A DNA stretch of 64,000 bases, taken from contig CAYQXV010000008.1 in the NCBI GenBank assembly GCA_964421675.1, forward strand, positions 1 through 64,000, given 5' to 3'. The position numbers were made by a program, and so were the translations under genes. The notes under the pieces are model-generated. The model saw nothing but the letters and a program-made list of their open reading frames with translations, was not told the origin of the DNA and ran no database searches. Within the stretch, counting starts at the first letter, position 1. Each line of letters begins with the position of its first letter. Shown piece by piece: positions 53,615 to 62,047 of this stretch. The stretch comes from CALLPQ01 sp964421675 (GTDB lineage Bacteria > Pseudomonadota > Alphaproteobacteria > Caulobacterales > Parvularculaceae).

Positions 53615-54772
53615 ATGTCTGTCTTGAATGTCCCGGCACCCGCTTGGAAAACCGATGATCTCGTCTTGTTTGAGGGCGAAGTTTTCAAGTTCTTTGAAAG
53701 AGAACTTGCACCCCATTCCGAGAAGTGGCGTGAGCAGGGTGTTGTTGATCGGTGGGCGTGGGAAAAAGCCGGGGAGGCGGGGTTGTTATGTGCCTCCATG
53801 CCCGAAGCCTATGGCGGTGCTGGCGGGACGTTTGCCCATGAACAAATTATTATGGAACAACAGCAGCGCGCTGGCGTGGATGGTTTTGGGATATCCCTGC
53901 ATAACGGCATTGTTGCTCCCTATGTGCAACATTATGGCACCGAAGAGCAAAAGCAGCGTTGGTTGCCGCGTCTGGCTTCCGGCGCCCTCGTCGGCGCGAT
54001 TGCGATGACGGAACCGGGAACCGGATCGGACTTACAGGCGGTCATGACGAGCGCGACGAAAGACGGATCCGACTATATTATCAACGGCCAGAAAACATTC
54101 ATTACAAACGGGCAGACAGCAAACCTAGTCATTGTGGTTGCCAAAACGGACCCGAAGGGCGGTGCTGCGGGAACGTCCCTTTTTGTCGTTGAGACTGATG
54201 AAGTGGAAGGGTTTCGGCGTGGGCGCAATCTGAAAAAACTTGGCCATAAGGCACAAGATACCTCTGAGCTATTTTTTGATGACGTGCGTGTCCCTGAAGA
54301 AAACCGGCTCGGCGCAAATGATGGCATGGGCTTTATTCAGCTGATGGAGCAATTACCGCAAGAGCGCCATATTATTGGCGTTCAGGGGATCGCCGCGATT
54401 GAACATGCATTAGAGCTCACCATTGAATATACCAAAGACCGCACCGCATTTGGCCGGCCAATACTGAAGTTTCAAAACACCCAATTTGTTCTGGCGGATC
54501 TAAAAGCCAAGGCAACCATGGCCCGTGTGTTTATTGATCACTGCACTGATTTATTGATAAAAGGCGAGCTTGATCCAGCCACCGGATCAATGTCGAAATA
54601 TCTACTCTCCGAACTTGAAAATGAAGTGATGGATGAGTGCCTGCAATTGTTTGGCGGTTATGGGTATATGGATGAATATCCAATCTCGCGCATGTATGCC
54701 AATGCACGGGTGCAGCGCATATATGGCGGCACAAATGAGATTATGAAATTGTTGATAGCGCGCACGCTATAG
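53615..54772 (+). CDS. Acyl-CoA dehydrogenase (long-chain type)
   Basis: This FAD enzyme catalyses the first step of fatty-acid beta-oxidation. The 385 residues show EVFKFFERELAPHSEKWREQ, then the FAD- and substrate-binding AIAMTEPGTGSDLQAVMTSA, and ITNGQTANLVIVVAKTDP. Later segments are TAFGRPILKFQNTQFVLADL and GYGYMDEYPISRMYANARVQ followed by RIYGGTNEIMKLLIAR. The position that holds the catalytic Glu in short- and medium-chain enzymes is Gly (IYGGTNE), as in long-chain and isovaleryl types, which use a Glu elsewhere. I prefer the ATG at 53615 over an upstream TTG. It is convergent with the CHASE2 gene. Electron transfer flavoprotein genes are not nearby. Confidence 0.93.
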   Translation: MSVLNVPAPAWKTDDLVLFEGEVFKFFERELAPHSEKWREQGVVDRWAWEKAGEAGLLCASMPEAYGGAGGTFAHEQIIMEQQQRAGVDGFGISLHNGIVAPYVQHYGTEEQKQRWLPRLASGALVGAIAMTEPGTGSDLQAVMTSATKDGSDYIINGQKTFITNGQTANLVIVVAKTDPKGGAAGTSLFVVETDEVEGFRRGRNLKKLGHKAQDTSELFFDDVRVPEENRLGANDGMGFIQLMEQLPQERHIIGVQGIAAIEHALELTIEYTKDRTAFGRPILKFQNTQFVLADLKAKATMARVFIDHCTDLLIKGELDPATGSMSKYLLSELENEVMDECLQLFGGYGYMDEYPISRMYANARVQRIYGGTNEIMKLLIARTL

Positions 54773-54797
54773 CGCAACTGTTCATTCGTGATCGAAT

Positions 54798-57050
54798 TTA
54801 AATGGCGGCCTGGTGAATGCCTTTCCACTCGCTAGGCAGCCCCTTATCTTCAAGCTCTTTGATGCGCTGTTCGTAAATATCGAAAAGACTAATGCTGGCG
54901 GCAGGAAATTTACGCACCTGGTCAAGGCTAACCCGTGCTGCTTTTAAATCACCAGTTCGGTAGGCTTGAATAAGGGCGCGGTGACTGGAGTCCAATTCGC
55001 GAAAACTTTTTGATGATTTAATAAACGGGTTTCCAATCAGCGCATGAATATTAATCGGCTTATCAGCAAACCCGGTATCGAGTTTATCCAGCTCAAGGAA
55101 CGCATATTTATGATGGCTCTCACGATGGATATGGTCATCGACGATAATAGCGGGCCCGTAAAATTCTGATTGTCGCCGCAGGAAAGCAGCGAGATCGACG
55201 GCTTTGCCAATGGCGGAATATCTATTATTGCGCCCGTGCCCCATGGGCCCTGCAAAACAGGTGGCTGTGGCTATGCCAATCGCCAAATGGATTTGGATGT
55301 TCCGGGTGCGGTTTGAAGCAGCGAGCTCGGAATTTGTCCGGTCCATGCTTTCAATCATCGCAAGGGCTGCAGCGCATGCTTTTTCAATATGATCAGCAGC
55401 CTCTAAGGGAACGTTGAAATATGCGAACATACGTCCGCCCTCAGCCTGGTCGACGGTGCCGCCGATTTTTGTAATGGTGCCGCGCAAATTATGGCTTGCC
55501 GCGGCCATAATCTCGGCAACATGGCCGGGTGTTTCGGCGAGTTCTTGCAAATCATCATCGGTAATTCGTAACTCACAGGCCAGTACGGTCATTTTGCGAT
55601 GGACACCGGTGAGAATTTTTCGCGACCGGTCCTCGCGCAATGCCTTCATTGCCGCTTCTGGAAGCATGCCGCGAAACGCACCGCGCACATTGTCATCAAG
55701 CAATACGGTGCCTACGGATTTTCCCCCGGCAATGGAAAAGGCACCGACGAACATTGCAAGCGAGGGAAGGAGCGGGTTCACGAGCCACTCATTGGTAAAG
55801 AATAAGAGCGCGGAAACAATTGTCACAACAATCGAGCCGACAATCGCAGCGGCCATTGCCTGCCAGAACACCAAACGTTGCGCGAGCATGATTGCAGCCG
55901 TGCCAAGCAACATCACGGCGATGGCTTCTAGATAGCCGAACCAGGGCGGGCGCTTTAGCGAAACACCGTTAACCAGCTGATCGGCCAAGATTGCTTGCAC
56001 TTCGACCGGAGCCAGACGCGCGCGTGCAGTGCGCACGCTGTCACCGGTCATGGAGTCGCGGCCGATTAAAACCACCGTATTGGGAAATGGTTGTAGCGAT
56101 GCACTCCCATCAATAAGCTTCCAAGCCGATGTTTGCGTGATTGGGTTGCGACGTTGCGGGTATAATCGCAATGTGCCTTCCCCTTCCAAGTCAATATCTT
56201 GCGGGCCAATGCCGCTAATGCGTGTGGGCACGCGGCCACGGCTTGAGGTGGCGGTTGTGTGGGTCGCAAGGGTAACCGACGGCGTGCCGGTGGCCAGCCG
56301 TGCTGCTTCCGCCGCAAGAGACGGGACCGCTTTTTCATTGTCGGTCCAGTAAAGATAGGAACGCCTGACCAGACCATTTTCATCAGCGGGCAGAGCCAAA
56401 ATTACTGGTTTTGCCGATTGGGTCAGCGCGCTGGAAAGTTCATATCGGGCGCGGGCGGCAGGTTGGGCGAGAAAATCAGAGCGCCGATCGGATAACAAAA
56501 TTGACCCATCCCCTTTGGTGATGTCGGCCCGATCAAAGGTTACATCGCTCAAGGTGGCGGATCCATTCTCGGCATAGCCAATCGCGGCGGGGATTTGCGA
56601 GAGCGCTTCTCCCAAAACCTCATCAGTGCGCGGCAGGCGCTGCAATTGGGTGGCTAAGGCCTCATCTTGAGCGCCTTTGAGCCAAAACTCACCGATCGTT
56701 TCCGGCGACAATAGGTCGGGAACATCCATTGATTCAGCAACCAGCACCGCCTTTGCGCCCGCATCAACGGTCTGCGTCACCAGTTCGGCCAGTACCGTCC
56801 GGGGCCATGGCCATGGGCCAATTTTTTCCAGGCTTTCCTCGTCAATAGTGACAATATGGAATGCTGAGTTCGCGGTTGCCGGGGCAGGGTGGAGGCGTTG
56901 GTAATAGTCAAACAAGGCCTCGCGCATCGGGGCGTGGGCCGATTGTGACCCCGTTAACGCATTGAGGGCAATCACGACCAGCACCAGTGTAACAACCAGT
57001 AGTGGCAGTGACGCAAGCCACCGAAATTGAAAAGAACTCAAACCTTGCAC
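54798..57050 (-). CDS. CHASE2-domain membrane protein with degenerate class III cyclase domain
   Basis: This 750-residue protein starts with a GTG preceded at 10 bases by AAGGAG. TM1 (SLPLLVVTLVLVVIALNAL) leads to a CHASE2 sensor domain (about 40-350: EALFDYYQRLHP, IVTIDEESLEKIGPWPWPRT). Three close helices follow (LEAIAVMLLGTAAIMLAQRL, AAAIVGSIVVTIVSALLFF, PLLPSLAMFVGAFSIAG), then a nucleotide-cyclase-like domain (about 480-660). Metal-binding aspartates look replaced: the first site reads VLACELRITDDD instead of DIxGFT, and the second reads GGTVDQAEGGRMFAYF where GD is usual. YSAIGKAVDLAAFLRR has Lys where GDAVN has Asp. Activity is doubtful, and it may bind a nucleotide as a sensor. Confidence 0.85.
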   Translation of the reverse strand: MQGLSSFQFRWLASLPLLVVTLVLVVIALNALTGSQSAHAPMREALFDYYQRLHPAPATANSAFHIVTIDEESLEKIGPWPWPRTVLAELVTQTVDAGAKAVLVAESMDVPDLLSPETIGEFWLKGAQDEALATQLQRLPRTDEVLGEALSQIPAAIGYAENGSATLSDVTFDRADITKGDGSILLSDRRSDFLAQPAARARYELSSALTQSAKPVILALPADENGLVRRSYLYWTDNEKAVPSLAAEAARLATGTPSVTLATHTTATSSRGRVPTRISGIGPQDIDLEGEGTLRLYPQRRNPITQTSAWKLIDGSASLQPFPNTVVLIGRDSMTGDSVRTARARLAPVEVQAILADQLVNGVSLKRPPWFGYLEAIAVMLLGTAAIMLAQRLVFWQAMAAAIVGSIVVTIVSALLFFTNEWLVNPLLPSLAMFVGAFSIAGGKSVGTVLLDDNVRGAFRGMLPEAAMKALREDRSRKILTGVHRKMTVLACELRITDDDLQELAETPGHVAEIMAAASHNLRGTITKIGGTVDQAEGGRMFAYFNVPLEAADHIEKACAAALAMIESMDRTNSELAASNRTRNIQIHLAIGIATATCFAGPMGHGRNNRYSAIGKAVDLAAFLRRQSEFYGPAIIVDDHIHRESHHKYAFLELDKLDTGFADKPINIHALIGNPFIKSSKSFRELDSSHRALIQAYRTGDLKAARVSLDQVRKFPAASISLFDIYEQRIKELEDKGLPSEWKGIHQAAI

Positions 57051-57507
57051 GCCCTGTTATCTCCTTATGCACGCCCTTCAGGTACATAGCCTGGAAAGCA
57101 AGAACGCGCTGTTTTTTTTACATTTTTCTGTCTGTGGGCGCCCGATCCATGCCCCAGCCAGCTTACCCTTAAATTGTGGCCCGATCTTACTGATGACCGG
57201 TGCAAAATCACAACACCCTCAACTCCCTTTGTGTGCCAGAATGCAGCACTTACATAAATAATTTAGAATGATTTTATCATTTCGGGATACCAATAGGCCA
57301 GGTGCCCGGTCGAATGAAGACTTAATCTCGGCTTTTACTAGGTGATTGTCCTTTTGAATGTTGCCCCAATGATGCATCGGGAGGATGCAAAATATGGGCC
57401 TTTTGGGAGGCGGTGTATCCCCTGAGATTGAGGGTGCCAGCGGTGTTGAGAGTGCCCATATAGGGTGAGATCGCGCGATTTTGCGGCGATCTAAGAGCGG
57501 AGATGCG
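57051..57507. other. Divergent spacer between CHASE2 and mlaE
   Basis: About 457 bases hold no gene I can support. Minus-strand open frames that overlap mlaE in this area are shadows. GGAG sits 7 bases before the mlaE ATG. The region presumably carries promoters for both divergent units, but no confident hexamer pair stands out. No tRNA was seen. Confidence 0.5.
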
Positions 57508-58644
57508 ATGACGGCGAAGGCCGCATATTTCAAGACGGATATTAGCGGAGACATTCTTCGGCTGGATATCTTTGGTGATTGGCGGGCCCAAAACCTTGGG
57601 CCGGTCGACGATGCCCTGCGCGAATTTGGCGAGGACTCGGTCGGCAAAGAGCTGATTATCAATGTGGACGGGTTAAGCCGCCTCGACACTGTTGGGGCGA
57701 TGATGATCCAGCGCACCTATCATAACTGCGAAGCTCGCTCGCAAAAATCCGCTATTGTCGGGGCGAAATCTGATCATGAGACATTATTGCGTCAGGTTGT
57801 TGATCATTTGGAGCCATGTCCGGTGTCGCCGCCGCCGCGCAATGCCTTTATTGACATGGTTTACCGTGTCGGGAAAGGCGCCGAAAATATTTACTATGCG
57901 GCGCTGGAGCTGCTCAATTTTATCGGTCTAACGCTGGCGACAGCGGTGCGGGTGTTCGTTGATCCGCGTCGATGGCGCACCGCCTCCGTTGTCCATCATA
58001 TGGAAGAGGCGGGCCTGAATGCGGTGCCTATTGTCGGGCTGATGTCGTTTCTTATTGGTGCGGTGGTTGCGTTTATGGGCGCAAAGATCCTGCAACAATT
58101 TAACGCCAGCGTTTTTGTGGTGGAATTGATCGGGTTTGCGGTTTTACGCGAATTTGGCGTTCTCCTCGCCGCTATTTTAGTCGCGGGCCGTTCTGGCAGT
58201 GCGTTTACCGCACAGCTTGGCTCGATGAAAATTCGCGAAGAAATTGATGCCCTGCAAGTCATGGGTCTTGATCCGGTTGAAGTGTTGATTGTACCGCGCA
58301 CCGTTGCGTTGGTTGTCATGCTGCCGGTGCTGACTTTTCTGGCCTCCATGTTGGGACTTTTGGGTGGGGCGCTTGTGGCTTGGACAGTGATGGATATATC
58401 GCCGGCCTATTTTCTTGCCCGCACACAGGAGATGATTGCGATTGGCAATTTCTGGGTCGGGATCATTAAAGCGCCCTTCTTTGCCTTTGTGATAGCCGTT
58501 ATTAGCTGTTTCCAGGGAATGGAAGTTGAGGGGAGTGCAGAATCCTTAGGTCAAAAAACCACATTATCGGTGGTGCAGTCCCTCTTTGTGGTGATTGTTC
58601 TCGATGCATTTTTCGCGATGTTTTTCCTTGAGTTGGATTTTTAA
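57508..58644 (+). CDS. mlaE: Mla-type lipid ABC transporter permease with N-terminal STAS domain
   Basis: MlaE is the permease of the phospholipid transporter that keeps outer-membrane lipid asymmetry. The 378 residues begin with a STAS-like domain (about 10-95: LRLDIFGDWRAQNLGPVDDA, ELIINVDGLSRLDTVGAMMI), the role that a separate MlaB fills in E. coli. The permease domain shows VHHMEEAGLNAVPIVGLMSF, ELIGFAVLREFGVLLAAILV and AGRSGSAFTAQLGSMKIREE. Further on are ALQVMGLDPVEVLIVPRTVA, FWVGIIKAPFFAFVIAVISC and QGMEVEGSAESLG. The fusion is well known in this group. mlaF follows after 3 bases. Confidence 0.94.
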   Translation: MTAKAAYFKTDISGDILRLDIFGDWRAQNLGPVDDALREFGEDSVGKELIINVDGLSRLDTVGAMMIQRTYHNCEARSQKSAIVGAKSDHETLLRQVVDHLEPCPVSPPPRNAFIDMVYRVGKGAENIYYAALELLNFIGLTLATAVRVFVDPRRWRTASVVHHMEEAGLNAVPIVGLMSFLIGAVVAFMGAKILQQFNASVFVVELIGFAVLREFGVLLAAILVAGRSGSAFTAQLGSMKIREEIDALQVMGLDPVEVLIVPRTVALVVMLPVLTFLASMLGLLGGALVAWTVMDISPAYFLARTQEMIAIGNFWVGIIKAPFFAFVIAVISCFQGMEVEGSAESLGQKTTLSVVQSLFVVIVLDAFFAMFFLELDF

Positions 58645-58647
58645 GTT

Positions 58648-59466
58648 ATGGAAAAAGCATCTGATCATATTATCGAAACCCGTGGGTTACAGACGAAATT
58701 TGGTAATTTTGTCGTGCACCATAATCTCGATTTGACGGTTCGGCGCGGCGAGATTATCGGCGTTGTTGGCGGTTCCGGCACTGGTAAGTCCGTCTTGATG
58801 CGAGCAATCATCGGGTTAAAGCGCCCGTCCGAGGGCAGTGTGCGTGTTTTCGGACTTGATCCCTACAGTACTGATAGCAAAGAGCGCGAAGCCCTTGAGC
58901 GCCGTTGGGGCGTATTGTTTCAGGGCGGCGCGCTATTTTCTTCGATGACGGTCGCCGAAAACGTCATGGCGCCGCTGCGCGCGCACTTGGATATCCCTGA
59001 TGGGTTGGCTGAGGATATTGCCGCAATGAAGATCTCAATGGCGGGTTTGCCAGATGAGGCGGGCGACAAATTTCCCTCTGAACTTTCCGGCGGCATGAAG
59101 AAACGTGCAGGTCTTGCACGCGCCCTCGCGCTCGATCCGGCCTTGGTGTTTCTTGATGAGCCAACAGCTGGCCTTGATCCTATCGGGGCGGCGCAGTTTG
59201 ATGATTTGATCGTTAGTCTGCGAGACTCCCTTGGCCTGACAGTATTTATGGTCACCCACGATCTTGATTCACTCCACGCAGCCTGTGACCGGGTGGCTGT
59301 CCTCGACCAGAAGCGTGTGATTATTAACGGCCCCCTCGATGAAGTGCGCAATACCGATCACCCGTGGATACAGCGTTACTTTTCTGGTCCGCGTGGGCGT
59401 GCCGCTGTCATTGCCACAGACCCTAACCATATTGAAGATTTCAAAAAACGCCGATTGACGGTGTAA
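58648..59466 (+). CDS. mlaF: Mla-type lipid ABC transporter ATP-binding protein
   Basis: This is the ATPase of the Mla complex on the cytoplasmic face. The 272 residues contain Walker A GGSGTGKSVLMRAI, the Q-loop LFQGGALFSSMTVAENVM, the signature LSGGMKKRAGLARALALDP, Walker B ALVFLDEPTAGLDP and the switch His in FMVTHDLDSLHAACDR. The Q-loop region and the SGGMKKR signature are diagnostic of MlaF. It starts 3 bases after mlaE and precedes mlaD by 17 bases. Confidence 0.95.
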   Translation: MEKASDHIIETRGLQTKFGNFVVHHNLDLTVRRGEIIGVVGGSGTGKSVLMRAIIGLKRPSEGSVRVFGLDPYSTDSKEREALERRWGVLFQGGALFSSMTVAENVMAPLRAHLDIPDGLAEDIAAMKISMAGLPDEAGDKFPSELSGGMKKRAGLARALALDPALVFLDEPTAGLDPIGAAQFDDLIVSLRDSLGLTVFMVTHDLDSLHAACDRVAVLDQKRVIINGPLDEVRNTDHPWIQRYFSGPRGRAAVIATDPNHIEDFKKRRLTV

Positions 59467-59483
59467 TTGTAAAGAGTTGAACC

Positions 59484-60398
59484 ATGGAAAATCGTGCCTC
59501 TTATATCTTGCTTGGATCCTTTGTACTCGCCGTATTTGCTTGCGCCATGATCGTTATTTTGTGGCTGGGGCAGGGTCAGCGTGAATATGCGGAATATCAT
59601 ATCGTCTTTGAAGAGCAGGTCTCTGGCTTAAATGTTGGCGCGGCGGTGCGATTTAACGGCATTCAGGTTGGTGAGGTGCGCTCACTCGACTTCAATGAGG
59701 ATCTGCTTGTAGAAGCGGTGGTACGGGTTGAAGAAAATACCCCGATAAAAACAGACACCGTGGCCCGATTGGAAATTGTTGGATTTACTGGATTGGCCGT
59801 TATTCAGTTTGAGGGCGGCACCGCCGGGGCTCAAGCGTTAGCAGATACGGTTTCTGGTATTCCAACCATTCGCGCGCAGCAATCGGGAATTGGGGCGCTC
59901 TTATCGGGATCTTCTAGCATTATCGCGGCTACCAACGAGGCGCTTTCAAAGGAAAATCTTGATAATATTGGCGGCATCCTTGCGGATATTAAAGTGCTGA
60001 CAGGCACGCTTGCCGATGGAAAAGATGACATATCGCTGATTATCGCCAATACCGCGCAAATATCACAAGACCTTGCGCGCGCGTCTGATGATCTGGATCG
60101 CTTACTGAATAATATTGATGCATTGGCTGTCACAGAAGGGGCGCAAGCGCTGACAAATGTCAAAGAAGTTGCAGAGAGCGCGCGTAGTCTCATCGTAGAT
60201 TTGCAAGCGGTTGTTGATGAGAACCGGGAAAATATTCAAGGGTTCACCGGCAGTGGCTTGGCCCAGGTTGGACCCGGTATGACTGAAATGAGACGATTGC
60301 TGCGCTCTGCCGATGTCTTCTTACGCCAGCTAGAAAGAGACCCACGCGGCTATCTATTGGGCGAACCAGTTCCAGAATATGAAACGAGTAACAAATGA
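59484..60398 (+). CDS. mlaD: MlaD-type MCE-domain substrate-binding protein
   Basis: This periplasmic MCE protein is anchored by an N-terminal helix (SYILLGSFVLAVFACAMIVI) and forms the hydrophobic lipid tunnel of the Mla complex. The MCE core (about 38-115) has EYHIVFEEQVSGLNVGAAVR, FNGIQVGEVRSLDF and TGLAVIQFEGG. A long helical tail (about 150-300) with LSKENLDNIGGILADIKVLT and SARSLIVDLQAVV follows. The tail is longer than in E. coli MlaD and resembles the extended alphaproteobacterial form. The auxiliary lipoprotein gene overlaps by four bases (ATGA). Confidence 0.94.
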   Translation: MENRASYILLGSFVLAVFACAMIVILWLGQGQREYAEYHIVFEEQVSGLNVGAAVRFNGIQVGEVRSLDFNEDLLVEAVVRVEENTPIKTDTVARLEIVGFTGLAVIQFEGGTAGAQALADTVSGIPTIRAQQSGIGALLSGSSSIIAATNEALSKENLDNIGGILADIKVLTGTLADGKDDISLIIANTAQISQDLARASDDLDRLLNNIDALAVTEGAQALTNVKEVAESARSLIVDLQAVVDENRENIQGFTGSGLAQVGPGMTEMRRLLRSADVFLRQLERDPRGYLLGEPVPEYETSNK

Positions 60399-61036
60399 CC
60401 ATAAGATCTGTAAGTGCAATTTTTTTGAGCCTTGGGCTGTTATCAATGACAGCGTGTGTCTCAGTTTTGCCGAAGACCGCACCGCCATCGCCGCGCTATG
60501 TCATGTCGGCTGTCACGCCGCCCACCGGCGGTGAGCCTGTAGAGTATAGCCTGGTGGTTGCTGATCCAACATCAAGCCAGCTCTACAATACCACCAAGGT
60601 TGCGTTGACGCGGGTCCCTAATCGTTTCGAGTTTTATGCGGGCACTGAGTGGGCCGACCGGGCACCGGTTTTGTTGCGACGGGCGCTTGTTCGCAGTCTT
60701 GAAAATTCAGGCCGTATTTTAAATGTTGGCGACTACACAACCCTGTCCGTCAGTGATTTTGTGCTGAAGACTGATATGCGTGCCTTTCACGTAGATTATG
60801 TATCCGGCGCGCCGGTAGCGGTGGTTTCGCTCCATGCGCAAATTTTGAATAATCATGGCAAGATCGTAATGGCCAGGAATTTCGATGCGCGCCAGCGCGT
60901 AGAAAAAGATTCTGTTGGCGATGTAATGCTGAGTTTCGGCAATGCTATCGATCAGGTGCTATTGGAAGTGTCCCAATGGGGCCTAACCGTGTCCCCTCAA
61001 CCTGTAGAGGTCGAGAGCGGAGAAGCTGAGAGTTAG
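60395..61036 (+). CDS. ABC-type transport auxiliary lipoprotein
   Basis: This is a lipoprotein of the ABC_trans_aux (PqiC/YmbA-like) family associated with MCE transporters. The 213 residues start with a lipoprotein signal (FLSLGLLSMTAC, lipidated Cys at about residue 22). The mature domain contains PTSSQLYNTTKVALTRVPNR, FEFYAGTEWADRAPVLLRRA and ALVRSLENSGRI. The N-terminal ATG overlaps the mlaD stop, so translation is coupled. It likely contacts the MlaD tunnel or an outer-membrane component. Function in detail is not known. Confidence 0.88.
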   Translation: MTIRSVSAIFLSLGLLSMTACVSVLPKTAPPSPRYVMSAVTPPTGGEPVEYSLVVADPTSSQLYNTTKVALTRVPNRFEFYAGTEWADRAPVLLRRALVRSLENSGRILNVGDYTTLSVSDFVLKTDMRAFHVDYVSGAPVAVVSLHAQILNNHGKIVMARNFDARQRVEKDSVGDVMLSFGNAIDQVLLEVSQWGLTVSPQPVEVESGEAES

Positions 61037-61123
61037 TCATTGAGATGGTGGAATGTGAGCGATCAAGTTGAGCTTTGACGCACCGGCTTGCATTCCGCTC
61101 ATATTTTCACCAAGACAGCGTTT

Positions 61124-61804
61124 ATGGTTATGTCTCCCGTTCACCCTGCCCTTATCATTGCAATTGATGGCCCAGCGGCTGCGGGCAAGGGCACCCTCGC
61201 GCGCCATATCGCCAATCGTTATGGTTTGGCGTTTCTCGATACAGGGGGCCTTTACCGCGGCGTTGCTTGGACAATGCTGGAGGCGGGGCAAGATCCGGCA
61301 GATCGCGAGCTGGCGGCCAAAGCGGCGCAATCCTTTCGTATTGATAGTATTGAAGGCGCGGATATTCGAACGCGCGCGGTGGGCGCGGCGGCCAGCATTG
61401 TTGCGGCCAATCCTGATGTGCGCACGGCCTTGCTAGAGTTTCAACGCCGATTTGCGATTGACCCGCCGCCAATGAGCGATGGCTCGGCCCATCGCGGCGC
61501 CGTGCTTGATGGCCGCGATATTGGAACCGTGGTTTGCCCTGATGCACATTTGAAGCTGTTTGTGACGGCAAGTGCGCGTGCACGCGCCCATCGGCGTTGG
61601 TTGGAGCTAATTCAGCATAACCCGGCCCTTCAGGAAGACACTGTGCTCAGTGATATTGAGGCGCGTGATGCCCGCGATGCGGGCCGCGATGCAGCGCCCT
61701 TAACGTGCGCTGATGATGCGCACTTGATTGACACCACTCATTTGTCTATAGACGCGGCGTTCGCTGCGGTTCGGCCCTTAATCGACCCTTTGCTTGCGGA
61801 TTGA
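61124..61804 (+). CDS. cmk: Cytidylate kinase
   Basis: Cmk phosphorylates CMP and dCMP, recycling nucleotides. The 226 residues carry the P-loop IAIDGPAAAGKGTLARHIA, the family strand FLDTGGLYRGVAWTM, the CMP-binding DGRDIGTVVCPDAHLKLF and the Arg-rich lid RARAHRRWLEL, then DARDAGRDAAPL. The ATG at 61124 is used. Another ATG lies two codons later. A TTG at 61088 would add 12 unlikely residues. No ribosome site is obvious. Placement before rpsA is the common proteobacterial order. Confidence 0.95.
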   Translation: MVMSPVHPALIIAIDGPAAAGKGTLARHIANRYGLAFLDTGGLYRGVAWTMLEAGQDPADRELAAKAAQSFRIDSIEGADIRTRAVGAAASIVAANPDVRTALLEFQRRFAIDPPPMSDGSAHRGAVLDGRDIGTVVCPDAHLKLFVTASARARAHRRWLELIQHNPALQEDTVLSDIEARDARDAGRDAAPLTCADDAHLIDTTHLSIDAAFAAVRPLIDPLLAD

Positions 61805-62047
61805 GTCCTTAAAAATTGCTTCCCTGAAAAGAAGCAAATTTTCCGGGGTCAAAATGTGGGGATTTCCCCCATCAAGCAAAGTGTTTTTGTGTGTGTTGAA
61901 AGAGACTGTCTGGCCGCTTTTTATTAACGTTTAACGGGACTTGACTGTCTGCAATGATCATTTTCTTTGCGGAAAGACCACCGGGACCAACCGGATGGCC
62001 CTTGAAATCAGCAAAAATGCCCGATGCCATGAAAGCACTTAAACTCC

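Noticed and set aside
57219..57716. 165-codon minus-strand frame overlapping the start of mlaE
   Set aside because: Overlaps a well-supported gene and shows no conserved features.
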